27,515 bases of DNA from Pseudomonadota bacterium (GCA_023449855.1 JAEXHR010000302.1:1-27515); one strand, 5' to 3'; positions 1 through 7,983 are shown, numbered from the stretch's first letter. Translations and numbers: made by a program. The notes: generated from the letters alone by a model not told the origin.

Positions 1-4
1 ATCA

Positions 5-36
5 CCCCCCCCCCCCCCCCCCTAGCCGGGGGGGGG
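5..36. repeat. C18 / G9 homopolymer inverted repeat
   Basis: Eighteen consecutive C (5-22) are followed by TAGCC and then nine consecutive G (28-36), which can pair as a nine-base GC-only hairpin. It lies about 20 bases beyond the stop of the DsbA-like gene, which reads leftward, so it could act as a transcription end or pause element. There is no T-tract, so it is not a canonical terminator. Homopolymers of this length are also prone to assembly error, so the exact length is uncertain. Confidence 0.45.
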
Positions 37-56
37 TCGTCGTTTCTGTTCGGATG

Positions 57-896
57 TCACCTGGCAGCCGATGCCTTCGCCAGTTGCACCTGTTCCCGCA
101 GGGCGGGCAGCCCGACCGCGCCGGCGATGACCCGGTCTCCGATCACATAGCTTGGCGTGCCCGTAATCCCCAGCGCGCGGGCCAGACGCATGGATTCCTC
201 CAGCGTCGCCTTGATCTCATCGCTGGCAAGATCGCGCTCGAGGCGAGCCATGTCCGCGCCGGCGCTTTTCGCCGCTTCCATGGCGGCCGCGCGATTGGCC
301 TGGCCACCACCGAACATCGCCTTGTTGAAGACCGTGTAGATCCGGCCGCCGTCGCCATCCTGCATGCGGACGGCAATGCCGACCCGCGCTGCTTCCAGCG
401 ATTGCGGACCGAGGATCGGTAGCTCCTTCAGCACCACCCGGATATCGGGATCGCTCGCCAGCAGCGCATATTTGTCTTCGGCCGCGCGGCGACAGAAACC
501 GCAATTATAGTCGAAGAACTCGACCACCGTGACAGTGGCGCCAGCATTGCCGAGCGTGGTCTGGCGCGGCGAGCGGAGCAGCTCATCGGCGTTGGCCTTG
601 ATCGCTTCGGCGCGATCGGGCGGCGAGGGGGCGGCTGCCGCAGGCCTCGGAGCGGCTGGTGCGTTTTGTCCGACGCGCGCCTTGAGCGCCTCTGCGAAGG
701 CGCTGCGCAGGATCTGCGGATTTTTGGCGATGGCGTCGCGGATGATCTGCTCGACCAGATCGGGCCGCGTCGCGAGATAGTCGCGCAGCACGGTCTCGAT
801 CTCGTCTTTCGGGGCCTGCGCCATCGCCTGCGGCGACAGCAGCAGCGGCGCGATCAAGGTCAAGGCGATGAGCAGCCGGCGAACGGGGGAGTGCAT
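57..896 (-). CDS. Exported DsbA/ScsC-family thiol:disulfide oxidoreductase
   Basis: 279 residues. Residues 1-27 are a signal peptide with a hydrophobic LLIALTLIAPLLL core and likely AMA-Q cleavage, so the protein acts in the periplasm. Residues 30-110 form a helical N-terminal extension with an Ala/Pro linker, as in Com1/ScsC-type oxidoreductases, where it can drive oligomerisation. The thioredoxin-fold DsbA domain runs from about 120 to 275. Its CGFC redox pair is at 132-135 in FFDYNCGFC, and the cis-proline Thr-Pro is at 247-248. The ATG at 896 shares one base with the stop of the upstream Cys-rich gene (TGATG), which implies translational coupling; the longer frame to 1250 would run through that gene. 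Seen: fold motifs and overlap. Known: DsbA-like proteins form or isomerise disulfides. Inferred: its clients are the Cys-rich proteins encoded just upstream. Confidence 0.9.
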   Translation of the reverse strand: MHSPVRRLLIALTLIAPLLLSPQAMAQAPKDEIETVLRDYLATRPDLVEQIIRDAIAKNPQILRSAFAEALKARVGQNAPAAPRPAAAAPSPPDRAEAIKANADELLRSPRQTTLGNAGATVTVVEFFDYNCGFCRRAAEDKYALLASDPDIRVVLKELPILGPQSLEAARVGIAVRMQDGDGGRIYTVFNKAMFGGGQANRAAAMEAAKSAGADMARLERDLASDEIKATLEESMRLARALGITGTPSYVIGDRVIAGAVGLPALREQVQLAKASAAR

Positions 897-1198
897 CACT
901 TCTTTCCTTCGGGCACGCAGGTGCAGATGTTTTTGACGACCTTGAATTCGCAAGGCATCCGCTTGCGGCTGTAGTCGCGTTTCTGAAACGGCTCGGCGAA
1001 ATCGCGGATGCCGCAATAGAGCCGGCCGCACAGGTCTTCCTTGATGATGCCCTGGCCGCGGAGCTTTGGCGTTTCGCAGACGGAGCCCAGCGGTGGTTTG
1101 GCCGGGTTGGTCAAGGGTGGCTGTAGCGTCTGCCCGATGACGGATGTCGTCATGCCTAAAGCGAGGCCGATCGCGAGGAGTGTGCGGCGCATGATCAT
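896..1198 (-). CDS. Small exported cysteine-rich protein, unknown function
   Basis: 100 residues. A hydrophobic N-terminus (about 4-22, LLAIGLALGMTTSVIG) is a probable signal peptide. The mature part has six cysteines (41, 57, 62, 83, 92, 94), including a CTC close to the C-terminus, enough for three disulfides. I do not recognise the family. The ATG at 1198 overlaps the stop of the 844-residue protein as ATGA, and its own stop overlaps the start of the DsbA-like gene, so three genes are chained by overlapping stop/start codons. A second ATG at 1192 is an alternative start. It is probably a disulfide-bonded partner or accessory of the large protein. Confidence 0.75.
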   Translation of the reverse strand: MIMRRTLLAIGLALGMTTSVIGQTLQPPLTNPAKPPLGSVCETPKLRGQGIIKEDLCGRLYCGIRDFAEPFQKRDYSRKRMPCEFKVVKNICTCVPEGKK

Positions 1199-3729
1199 CG
1201 CGTCTGCCGCCTGCCACTTGCGCCGGGCTGCGAGCCCATGGATGGACCATCGAAGTCGAGAGCGGGGGCCAGCGACGGGCGCACCGGCGTCGCCGGTCGT
1301 TCGGGACGCTCTGGCCGTTTGGGCGCAGCGACAGTGGCGCTTTCGCCTTTCAGCGCTGGCTTCACCGGACGCGTTTCCTTCTTGGCCACCGGCCGCGCCG
1401 GCGGCGGCAGCGAGGCCAGGACGAGGCAGCCCGTGCGTTCGGCATTGGCGCGCCTGCCTGCGCCGCAGGGCACGCAGCCGCCATCGGCGCGGCCGTCGAT
1501 CACCTGATCACGCCCGCGCGGCGCGCAGCGCTTCAGACCGGCGTCCTTCTGCGGCAGCACTTCCTGCACGCAATAGGGGCCGGACGCATAGGTGCCGGGC
1601 GGGCAGGGCTTGTTGCTCGGTGCCGTTGCCAGCAGCGTAAGCGCGTTGGGCGGTGCAGCCGGCACGGACATCGGTGCATCCTTGGCGATGCAGAAACCAT
1701 TGACCGCGGTCGCCTTGTCGCCGCAGCTCACGCAGCGCAGCGAATAGGGATCGCGCACTTGCGTCTTGTCGTTGCAGGGCTGCAGCAACTGCGACGGAGC
1801 CGTTGGCGTCGATGCCGAGCCGGCGAGCGATTGGCCGGGTGGCTTTGCCTTCTCGATGGGAATGCAGATGCCGCCGGTGGCGCGCGCTTCGTCGCCACAG
1901 GAGACACATTGGCCACTCAGCGCCTCGCGCACCTCGTTCGGTCCCGGACATGGCGCCATGGACAGCGAGCCCGGCTGCTTCGGTATGGAGGCGTCGACCT
2001 TTGCGGGCGGCTTGGCAACGGTCTGCGAGATGCAGACATTGCCCATCACGCGTTCGTTCTTGCCGCACGGCGTACAGGTTTTCGCTGTCGCATCGTAGAC
2101 ACCGTTCGAGTTGCGGCATTCGGCGGCCTGCCGGTCCGGCCCGCAAGAGCCGCCGGGGCAGGCACTGCACACCATATTGCCGAATTCGTCGCGGCCCGGC
2201 ATCGAGCCGGCCGGGCACGGCTGACAGACGCCGTCGATGGCGACCATGCTGACCGGGCAGGTGCAGACACTGTTGCCGCCGAACGCACCGCCGCCCGCCG
2301 ACCAGCTCGCGCCCTGTGCACATGGCTCGCAGCTATTGGTGCGCGGATCGAGCTGGGTGTTCTCAGGGCACGCCTTGCATTCCCATTTCGGCGGACCGGC
2401 ATCGCCGTCGCCCTTGGTCTCGATATATTGCAGGCCGGACGCGCATTTCGGTTCGCAGGTCGGCACGCCTTTCCAGGAAGTGGACGTGTATTTTGTCCAC
2501 GGATCCTCGCAAATGATCTCGCAGGTGGTCGCTCCGGCCTTGGATTGGAAATTGTCGCCGCAGGGCATGCAATGGCCGCGCGCATCGCCGCCGATACCCG
2601 TGCGGATCGTGAAGAAATTCGCCGGGCAGACTTCGCAGGCTCCCTTCGTGACGTCGAACACGGCGGCGGGATCGTCGCAGCTCGTGAAGCAGATCGGCTT
2701 CTTGTGATTGTCGTAGCCCTGGAACACGCCGTATTTGCAGATCGGCTCGCACTGGTGATGCTTGAACGAGTATTTCGACCCGTATGTGCAGGCATCCACG
2801 CATTGCTTGGCGTCGTTGAACACCTGATCCTCGCCGCAGCCGCAGCCGATGTAGCCGACATTGTCGATGATCTTGTTGACGGGCAGCGTGCCGGCCGGGC
2901 AGGTGCACATGCCGTAGGACTTGAAGTTGCTCACCGAATTGTCCGGCAGCACCAGTTGTCCCGACTTCGCTTCGGCCATAGCCTTGGTATAGACGTCGTT
3001 GCCGCTGCTCCAATATTCGTCCACCGGACATGTCTTGTTGGGATCGATGTAGTAGTGATCTCCGAGATCGGCCTCGGCGAATGGCGAGGGAATGGCGCCG
3101 AGTGTGTGGTCCCAGACCCAGTCGCCTTGTGCTTCCAGCCATCCGATGGCATCGCCGATCGGGCCGAGGCATTCCTTCGAGTCCTGCTTGGCCTCGATCA
3201 TGGCATCCTTGATCTCGGCGAGGCCGCCGATCAGGGTGCAGCCGCAGGTGATGTAGCTGAACACCACGGACAGGCCAGGTATATTCGACGCTTCCTCGAC
3301 GATGGCTTCGGCGGCGAGATCGATCAGCTTCTTGACCGCCCTCTCGCCAAAAAGCTCCACAAGCGCGTCTTCGAGACCCGGTATCTCGGCGATCTTGTTG
3401 CCGAGGGCCATTGCAACCGCGCCGACGATCAACCCGTTGCATTGATCCACGGTGTCGAACACGCCGGCGAGATACATGCCGGCGATCACGCCGGTGATGG
3501 CCGTTCCCACCACATTGGAGGATCCGAGCGTTCCCGCGCATTCGGCAATGCCCGGTGCATTTTGGGCAGCGACGATATAGGCGCTGCCGACACTCTGTGC
3601 CGCCGCGATGCATTGATCGACCTTGTCGCCGACATCGTCGAAGAAGTTCGCGCGCGCGGGCTGAGCCATCGCGACCCACAGGATCGCCAGCGCACCGAAC
3701 CAGCATCGCCATATGGAGGTCATGCGCAT
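1195..3729 (-). CDS. Large exported cysteine-rich CxxC-repeat protein
   Basis: 844 residues with about 55 cysteines. Residues 1-28 are a signal peptide (ALAILWVAMAQPARA). Residues 29-200 are Ala/Gly-rich and mostly hydrophobic or amphipathic helix. From 234 to about 570 run CxxC or CxxxC modules such as CEVC, CMPC, CKAC, CEPC, CQPC and CTPC, often followed by PAG or PEN, like eukaryotic EGF/TNFR/GCC2-type repeats. Two longer repeats of about 37 residues follow (594-626 and 652-684), each containing CVSCGD. Residues 770-844 are a Pro/Lys/Arg-rich tail. This is far larger than ordinary periplasmic Cys-rich proteins, and no catalytic motif is visible. A structural, adhesive or surface role is inferred. 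Neighbouring genes for a beta-barrel and a DsbA-like enzyme fit a secreted, disulfide-hardened product. Confidence 0.85.
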   Translation of the reverse strand: MRMTSIWRCWFGALAILWVAMAQPARANFFDDVGDKVDQCIAAAQSVGSAYIVAAQNAPGIAECAGTLGSSNVVGTAITGVIAGMYLAGVFDTVDQCNGLIVGAVAMALGNKIAEIPGLEDALVELFGERAVKKLIDLAAEAIVEEASNIPGLSVVFSYITCGCTLIGGLAEIKDAMIEAKQDSKECLGPIGDAIGWLEAQGDWVWDHTLGAIPSPFAEADLGDHYYIDPNKTCPVDEYWSSGNDVYTKAMAEAKSGQLVLPDNSVSNFKSYGMCTCPAGTLPVNKIIDNVGYIGCGCGEDQVFNDAKQCVDACTYGSKYSFKHHQCEPICKYGVFQGYDNHKKPICFTSCDDPAAVFDVTKGACEVCPANFFTIRTGIGGDARGHCMPCGDNFQSKAGATTCEIICEDPWTKYTSTSWKGVPTCEPKCASGLQYIETKGDGDAGPPKWECKACPENTQLDPRTNSCEPCAQGASWSAGGGAFGGNSVCTCPVSMVAIDGVCQPCPAGSMPGRDEFGNMVCSACPGGSCGPDRQAAECRNSNGVYDATAKTCTPCGKNERVMGNVCISQTVAKPPAKVDASIPKQPGSLSMAPCPGPNEVREALSGQCVSCGDEARATGGICIPIEKAKPPGQSLAGSASTPTAPSQLLQPCNDKTQVRDPYSLRCVSCGDKATAVNGFCIAKDAPMSVPAAPPNALTLLATAPSNKPCPPGTYASGPYCVQEVLPQKDAGLKRCAPRGRDQVIDGRADGGCVPCGAGRRANAERTGCLVLASLPPPARPVAKKETRPVKPALKGESATVAAPKRPERPERPATPVRPSLAPALDFDGPSMGSQPGASGRRQTR

Positions 3730-3741
3730 GGATGCGCTCCG

Positions 3742-4041
3742 CTATGGCGTGCGAGGGGAGGCCAGCCGCGACGTCGAGAAGCGGTCGACGATCTGGTTCT
3801 CGATGTAATCGCGCGTCACCGGATTGGTGCGGTCGAGCTCCAGCGGGATCGGCGGCTGGGTCTGCGAGAGTTTGGGCTGCGCCAGAATGAGCGCCGTGGC
3901 CTGCGTATCGGCGACGAGCATGGGATCGACACATTGGCCCGATGCAGCGCGGGCGCCGCCGGGGCAGGCGTTCTGTGCCAGTGATGGCGTTGCGCCAGCG
4001 ATGAAAGCGAGACAGCCGGCGAGCAAGACAGAGCGCATCAT
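3742..4041 (-). CDS. Small exported protein, unknown function
   Basis: 99 residues. The N-terminus (about 1-22, SVLLAGCLAFIAGATPSLAQ) is a signal peptide with likely cleavage after LAQ. Two cysteines remain in the mature N-terminal part (CPGG and QCVD), similar in style to the motifs of the large Cys-rich protein. The rest is polar with no recognisable domain. Two consecutive ATG codons (4041 and 4038) follow a GAGAGG ribosome-binding site. It starts 12 bases after the beta-barrel stop and ends 12 bases before the start of the Cys-rich protein, so it is an internal operon member, probably a periplasmic adaptor (inference). Confidence 0.75.
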   Translation of the reverse strand: MMRSVLLAGCLAFIAGATPSLAQNACPGGARAASGQCVDPMLVADTQATALILAQPKLSQTQPPIPLELDRTNPVTRDYIENQIVDRFSTSRLASPRTP

Positions 4042-4053
4042 CTCAAGCCTCTC

Positions 4054-5301
4054 TCAAAAACGGATCACGCCGCCGACCGAAGCGAGCCAGCCGCGGGTCT
4101 GCACCGATGGATTGCCGGAATTCGGAATGACGGTGTTGAACTGAACCTTGTTCGGGCTGCTGTCGTCGGCGGCCCAGAAGTGCTCGACGCGCATGGTGAG
4201 GCGCGTCATCGGCGTCGGCGTCACGCCGGCGCCGATGCCCGCGGTCCACGCTGTCTTGGCGCTGACGAATTCGAAGGCGGTGGGGTCGTAGCCGTTGTGG
4301 TCGCGATAGAGATAGGAGGCGACAGGGCCGACCGACCAGCCGTCTCGCGCATAGGTCAGATCGGCGACCACACGTGTCAGATTGCTGTTGGAGTTGAAAT
4401 ACTCCTCGAGCAGGCTCGATATGCCGATGAAGCGCACCTTGTTGCGATCGAAATGCGAGAAGGTGACCTGGCCCTTGGCGGACCAGTTGGCATCGAAAGC
4501 ATAGCCGGCGGCGCCGGTGAGGATCACGCGATCGCCGCTCTGGTAGAACGACTGGCCGTTGAGTTTGGTTACGCCTTCCCAGGAATAGGCCACCGAGCCC
4601 TTGAGCGAGAGGCGCTCGCCGCGATAGCTGAGCGTGCCGGTGGCGGTGGTGACATCGCCGGGATCGAGCTGGTCATTGGTGGGCACGCCGAGAATGGTCG
4701 GGCCTTCGCGCTCGAACTTGCCCCGGTCGGTGTAGCCGATGGCGATGGAGCCGACGAGCGAGGCGTTGAAGAGGATGTTGGTGCCGATGGTCGGACCGAC
4801 ATTGAGGCCCTCGCCGAAAACGGGGATCAGCGCCGTATCGGAATCGCCGCGCGCGGCTGCATCGGCGCCGCGCAGCACGGTCTGGCCGGTCGGCAGATTG
4901 ACGGCGATCGAGCCGAAAGGCTGCCACCAGCCGAAGCCGGAATAGGTGGCGGTGCCGGATACCGACGTATCCGTCGCGCCGTCATAGGCGCCTTGCGCAC
5001 CATTGTTGGTGACGCGGCTGGAGATGAAGCCGCCGCGGGTGAGGAAATCCAGCTTCCAGTCTTCATTGGGGCGGCCGGTGAGCTGCAGGCTGAGCGGCAC
5101 CATGATCTGCGTGCCGGTCTCGCGCGTCTCCGGCAGCGTGCCGGGAATCTTGCGCGTCGCATCCCAGGAGAAGATGCGGATATCGGTGCCGTAGCTGACA
5201 TTCCAGTTCGAGGCCGGTACGGGATCGGCGCGTCCTGCGCTCGTTGCCCCGATCAGCACGGCAACGATGCCGACACCTTCGACGAATCGACGAAATTTCA
5301 T
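4054..5301 (-). CDS. Outer-membrane beta-barrel protein
   Basis: 415 residues. Residues 1-26 are a signal peptide (VGIVAVLIGATSAGRA). The mature protein is a series of alternating amphipathic beta-strands with Gly/aromatic turns, typical of a transmembrane barrel. The chain ends ASVGGVIRF, a terminal Phe signature recognised by the BAM assembly machinery. No plug or TonB box is seen. Start: the ATG at 5301 was chosen over the longer frame to 5355 because the signal peptide begins there and GTGGGG precedes it. It is the first gene after the regulator and is followed within 12 bases by the small exported protein. It could be a porin, or a conduit or anchor for the downstream Cys-rich proteins; the latter is inference from gene order. 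Confidence 0.85.
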   Translation of the reverse strand: MKFRRFVEGVGIVAVLIGATSAGRADPVPASNWNVSYGTDIRIFSWDATRKIPGTLPETRETGTQIMVPLSLQLTGRPNEDWKLDFLTRGGFISSRVTNNGAQGAYDGATDTSVSGTATYSGFGWWQPFGSIAVNLPTGQTVLRGADAAARGDSDTALIPVFGEGLNVGPTIGTNILFNASLVGSIAIGYTDRGKFEREGPTILGVPTNDQLDPGDVTTATGTLSYRGERLSLKGSVAYSWEGVTKLNGQSFYQSGDRVILTGAAGYAFDANWSAKGQVTFSHFDRNKVRFIGISSLLEEYFNSNSNLTRVVADLTYARDGWSVGPVASYLYRDHNGYDPTAFEFVSAKTAWTAGIGAGVTPTPMTRLTMRVEHFWAADDSSPNKVQFNTVIPNSGNPSVQTRGWLASVGGVIRF

Positions 5302-5384
5302 CTGCGCCCCACTTCTCAGCGCGGCGAAGGTGACGGACGACCTGCAAGCTCGCATCCATCAGATGATGGAAAGCGGGAAATATT

Positions 5385-6515
5385 TCAGCCGAGTGGCCCG
5401 GCAAATCCTGTCACGAGCTTGATGAGGTCGGTCTGGCGGCTGGTGCCGGTCTTCTCGAACAGGCGGTGCAGGTGGCTGCGCATGGTGGATTCCGCAAGGC
5501 CGAGCTGGGCCGCGGCTTCCTTGACGCTGTCGCCGGCGAGCAGGCCGCTCAGCGCCCGCACTTCGCCGGCCGTGAGACTGAAACGCTCGCTGATCAGTGC
5601 GAGGGGACTCTTGAAGTCGATGGAGGCCTTCTGGATGAACACGGCGGCGGTGGCCGCATAGGCCTTGCCGATGCGTGTTCGTTCACGCGAGGTGAGCGGC
5701 AATACATAGGCGACGAGTTCATCATCGCCGAAGCGGCCGAGCGGCGCGGCGATGCCGCCGGTACCGATCGCGCCATCGCCTTCGGAGGCGCGCGTGACCA
5801 GCGCCTCCAGCATGTTTTCCCGCCCTGCTTCGCCGAAGGCAATGCGCCCCGATGCGATCCGCGCCACGCGCTTGTCGTCGAGCATGGCGACGCCGGCGCG
5901 ATTGGCATGGGCAAGGCGGCAATCGGCGGTGACCAGAAACAGCGCAGCCGACAGTCCATCGACCACATCGGCCATGGTCTCGGCCTCGGCCTTGGCGAGT
6001 TCGATGCTGCGGCCGATGGTCATCGCCCGATGCACATGCGGCACCAGCAGGGCGACGCGCGATTTCGCCTCGTCATCGGCGATGCCGTGATCGCGATGGC
6101 GCACAACGGTGAGCGCGACCATGGCGGTCGCGGTGCGTTCGAGATTGGCGGCGATGAAATCCACATATCCCTGCGGCGCCAGCCATTCCTGCGCGAACCG
6201 GCTCTCATGCATCAGATCGAGCGGCATGATATCGGCGGAGCTGTAGACCTCGCCGAGCGGAAAGAACATGCCGGTGGGGAACAGCGGATTGAGCGGCGCG
6301 TAGGTGCTCATATAGGCCTGGGTGTAGTGCGGGTCGTCCCCCCAGGTGAACATGCGGTTCACGGACAGCGCCAGCGAGTCCTGGGAGAAGATGTTGCCCA
6401 TGGTGCCCGGCACATAATCGCAAACGCCTGCCAGAGCTTCGGGCCATCGACCGGGATCCAGCGCGGCATCGTAGATCGAGCCGACCAGATCCAGTACGCG
6501 CGCATCCATTGTCAT
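5385..6515 (-). CDS. LuxR-type helix-turn-helix transcriptional regulator
   Basis: 376 residues. Residues 1-290 are a sensory region with no annotated motif I recognise, possibly PAS-like around 180-300. Residues 311-370 are a GerE/LuxR HTH: LTAGEVRALSGLLAG, then VKEAAAQLGLAESTMRSHL, then RLFEKTG. It lacks a response-regulator receiver Asp pattern, so it is probably an orphan ligand-responsive activator. The ATG at 6515 sits very close to GGGGGA; the in-frame ATG at 6509 is better spaced and equally likely. It precedes the barrel gene on the same strand by 83 bases, so it may control the exported-protein operon downstream (inference). Confidence 0.85.
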   Translation of the reverse strand: MTMDARVLDLVGSIYDAALDPGRWPEALAGVCDYVPGTMGNIFSQDSLALSVNRMFTWGDDPHYTQAYMSTYAPLNPLFPTGMFFPLGEVYSSADIMPLDLMHESRFAQEWLAPQGYVDFIAANLERTATAMVALTVVRHRDHGIADDEAKSRVALLVPHVHRAMTIGRSIELAKAEAETMADVVDGLSAALFLVTADCRLAHANRAGVAMLDDKRVARIASGRIAFGEAGRENMLEALVTRASEGDGAIGTGGIAAPLGRFGDDELVAYVLPLTSRERTRIGKAYAATAAVFIQKASIDFKSPLALISERFSLTAGEVRALSGLLAGDSVKEAAAQLGLAESTMRSHLHRLFEKTGTSRQTDLIKLVTGFAGPLG

Positions 6516-6593
6516 TCCCCCACCACAACCTCAGCGCGGTGAAGGTAGTATCAAATGGCTGGGATTTGCTAGTCGGCCCTGACGCTGTGGATG

Positions 6594-7475
6594 TCAGCTC
6601 ATCAGGCCGAGCTTGCTGGCGCCGATATAGAGCGCGAGCACGGCGGCGTTGGAGACGTTGAGGCTCTTGATCTCGCCGGGCATGTCGAGCCGTGCGACGA
6701 CGCTGCAGGTCTCGCGCGTCAGCCGCCGCAATCCCTGGCCTTCGGCACCGAGCACGAGGGCGAGGGGAGCGCTCAGCGGCACGGCGCTGATATTCTCGCT
6801 GCCCTCGCTGTCGAGGCCAACGGTCATGAAGCCCTGGTCGTTAAGCTGGTTCAGCGCGCGGGCGAGATTGGGCACCGCGACGATCGGCACCAGTTCCAGC
6901 GCACCGGATGCGGACTTCGCCAGCACGCCGGTGGCTTCCGGGCTGTGCCGGTTGGTGGTGATCACGGCATTGACCTTGAAGGCGGCGGCCGAGCGCAGGA
7001 TGGCGCCGACATTGTGCGGATCGGTGATCTGGTCGAGCACCAGCACCATGCCGTCCTGGGGGAGTTCGCTGAGATCGAGGCCCTCCAGCGGATCGACCTC
7101 GGCCAGCATGCCCTGATGCACGGCATCGGGCCCCAGCCGGCGGTCGATCTCGTCCGGGCGCACCAGTTCCGGCGTCACCCGGGTGGCGATGTTCTCCTCG
7201 GCCAGGCGGCGGGCGGCGTTCTCGGTCAGCCACAATTTGCGAATCGTGCGGTTCGGATTGGCCAGCGCGAGGGTGACGGGGTGCCAGCCATAGAGGATCG
7301 CCGGCCCGTCGCCGCCGCCATCGCGGCCGCGGCGGGGCGGGCGGCGGCCCTGGTCACGGTCGGGGCGGTTCGGCCCCTTGTCCTGCCGTTCGTGCCGCCG
7401 GTCCTGATTCCGGCCGGAATCGCGGCCCTTTTGCGGGCCCTGCTGGAATCGCTGCTTGCGGTCTCGATCGCTCAT
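6594..7475 (-). CDS. rlmB: 23S rRNA (guanosine-2'-O)-methyltransferase, TrmH/SPOUT family
   Basis: 293 residues. Residues 1-57 are a long Arg/Gly/Asp-rich basic tail, common in rhizobial versions. The substrate-binding domain is about 58-135 and the SPOUT catalytic domain about 142-293. All three SpoU motifs are visible: motif 1 DQITDPHNVGAILRSA (148-163, with Asn155 and Arg161), motif 2 LVLGAEGQGL (240-249), motif 3 MPGEIKSLNVSNA (265-277). In E. coli RlmB methylates G2251 in the peptidyl-transferase loop, using S-adenosylmethionine. The ATG at 7475 was preferred to the longer frame to 7526 because the basic tail begins there. The gene is divergent from the tRNA-Tyr gene, an arrangement I associate with alphaproteobacterial chromosomes. 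Confidence 0.93.
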   Translation of the reverse strand: MSDRDRKQRFQQGPQKGRDSGRNQDRRHERQDKGPNRPDRDQGRRPPRRGRDGGGDGPAILYGWHPVTLALANPNRTIRKLWLTENAARRLAEENIATRVTPELVRPDEIDRRLGPDAVHQGMLAEVDPLEGLDLSELPQDGMVLVLDQITDPHNVGAILRSAAAFKVNAVITTNRHSPEATGVLAKSASGALELVPIVAVPNLARALNQLNDQGFMTVGLDSEGSENISAVPLSAPLALVLGAEGQGLRRLTRETCSVVARLDMPGEIKSLNVSNAAVLALYIGASKLGLMS

Positions 7476-7563
7476 GCCGGCTTGTCTCACGGGGGCCGGG
7501 GAATGGCAATTTGCCTGTGGGAACAATGATGCGGGAAGGGGCGGATAAATCCGTCATGATCGG

Positions 7564-7592
7564 TTGACTTTGGGCGTCGGCTTCCCGATAAC
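7564..7592 (+). promoter_or_regulatory. Candidate promoter for tRNA-Tyr
   Basis: TTGACT (7564-7569), a 17-base spacer and GATAAC (7587-7592) resemble a sigma-70 type promoter pointing at the tRNA. It would give a leader of about 105 bases, within which GCACCC-ATCC-GGGTGC (7652-7667) can form a hairpin. The rest of 7476-7703 shows no coding potential. Confidence 0.35.
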
Positions 7593-7703
7593 CAGCGCCG
7601 CCGGGAGCCCGCTGAGCGGGTGCGCGTTTCCACGTCATCCAAGGCCGTCCAGCACCCATCCGGGTGCATGCCCTTTTGGGCGGATGGTGCGATGGCGTCG
7701 AGC

Positions 7704-7789
7704 GGGGGAGTGTCCCGAGTGGCAAAGGGAGCTGACTGTAAATCAGCCGCCTTATGGCTTCGCAGGTTCGAGTCCTGCCTCCCCCACCA
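7704..7789 (+). tRNA. tRNA-Tyr (anticodon GUA)
   Basis: The 86 bases fold as a class II (long variable arm) tRNA. The acceptor stem is GGGGGAG (7704-7710) with CTCCCCC (7779-7785). The anticodon stem is GCTGA/TCAGC around a loop with GTA at 7738-7740. The variable arm is present, the T arm is GCAGG-TTCGAGT-CCTGC (7762-7778), the discriminator is A7786, and CCA is encoded at 7787-7789. Everything to the right resembles an integrated element, so the 3' half is the likely attachment site. Confidence 0.97.
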
Positions 7790-7831
7790 TTTTGATTTCA
7801 CTCAGAAATTAGCTCTGGCGCGCCGCGGCTT

Positions 7832-7864
7832 GTAAGCAATCCGTAAGCAATTCTGTAAGCAATT
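7832..7864 (+). repeat. Three GTAAGCAAT direct repeats beside the tRNA (candidate integrase arm sites)
   Basis: GTAAGCAAT occurs at 7832-7840, 7843-7851 and 7855-7863, spaced 11 and 12 bases apart (about one helical turn), 42 bases after the tRNA CCA end. Helically phased short repeats next to an attachment site are typical of arm-type binding sites for tyrosine integrases or excisionases. The role is inferred. Confidence 0.6.
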
Positions 7865-7916
7865 GGATGTTCACTTTGTGTTCGGTTGCCAAGCGGAAGC
7901 CGCGTGCGTTTCGTGG

Positions 7917-7945
7917 TTGACAAAAATGGAAATTTTTCGGATAAG
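7917..7945 (+). promoter_or_regulatory. Promoter with embedded palindrome upstream of the XRE-ImmA operon
   Basis: A consensus -35 TTGACA (7917-7922), a 17-base spacer and a -10 GATAAG (7940-7945) point at the gene starting at 7984. The spacer contains a perfect inverted repeat AAAAAT-GGAA-ATTTTT (7922-7937), a plausible operator for the HTH protein encoded by the operon's second gene. This would give negative autoregulation, as in toxin-antitoxin operons (inference). Confidence 0.6.
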
Positions 7946-7983
7946 GTTGCTTCAGACTCGGGGCAACTAGATTCGAGGCTATC

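Noticed and set aside
2363..3934. 523-codon minus-strand frame in another register
   Set aside because: Arg-rich low-complexity translation that overlaps the Cys-rich protein and the small exported protein; no start context.
1759..3984. 741-codon plus-strand open frame opposite the Cys-rich gene
   Set aside because: GC-rich antisense shadow: Arg/Ala/Gly-dominated, no domain, no ribosome site, while the minus frame has a signal peptide and ordered Cys modules.
4180..5661. 493-codon plus-strand frame opposite the beta-barrel gene
   Set aside because: Antisense shadow; the minus frame has signal peptide, beta-strand periodicity and terminal Phe.
5466..6542. 358-codon plus-strand frame opposite the LuxR-type gene
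   Set aside because: Antisense shadow of a clear HTH protein.
6591..7529. 312-codon plus-strand frame opposite rlmB
   Set aside because: Antisense shadow of a gene with all three SpoU motifs.
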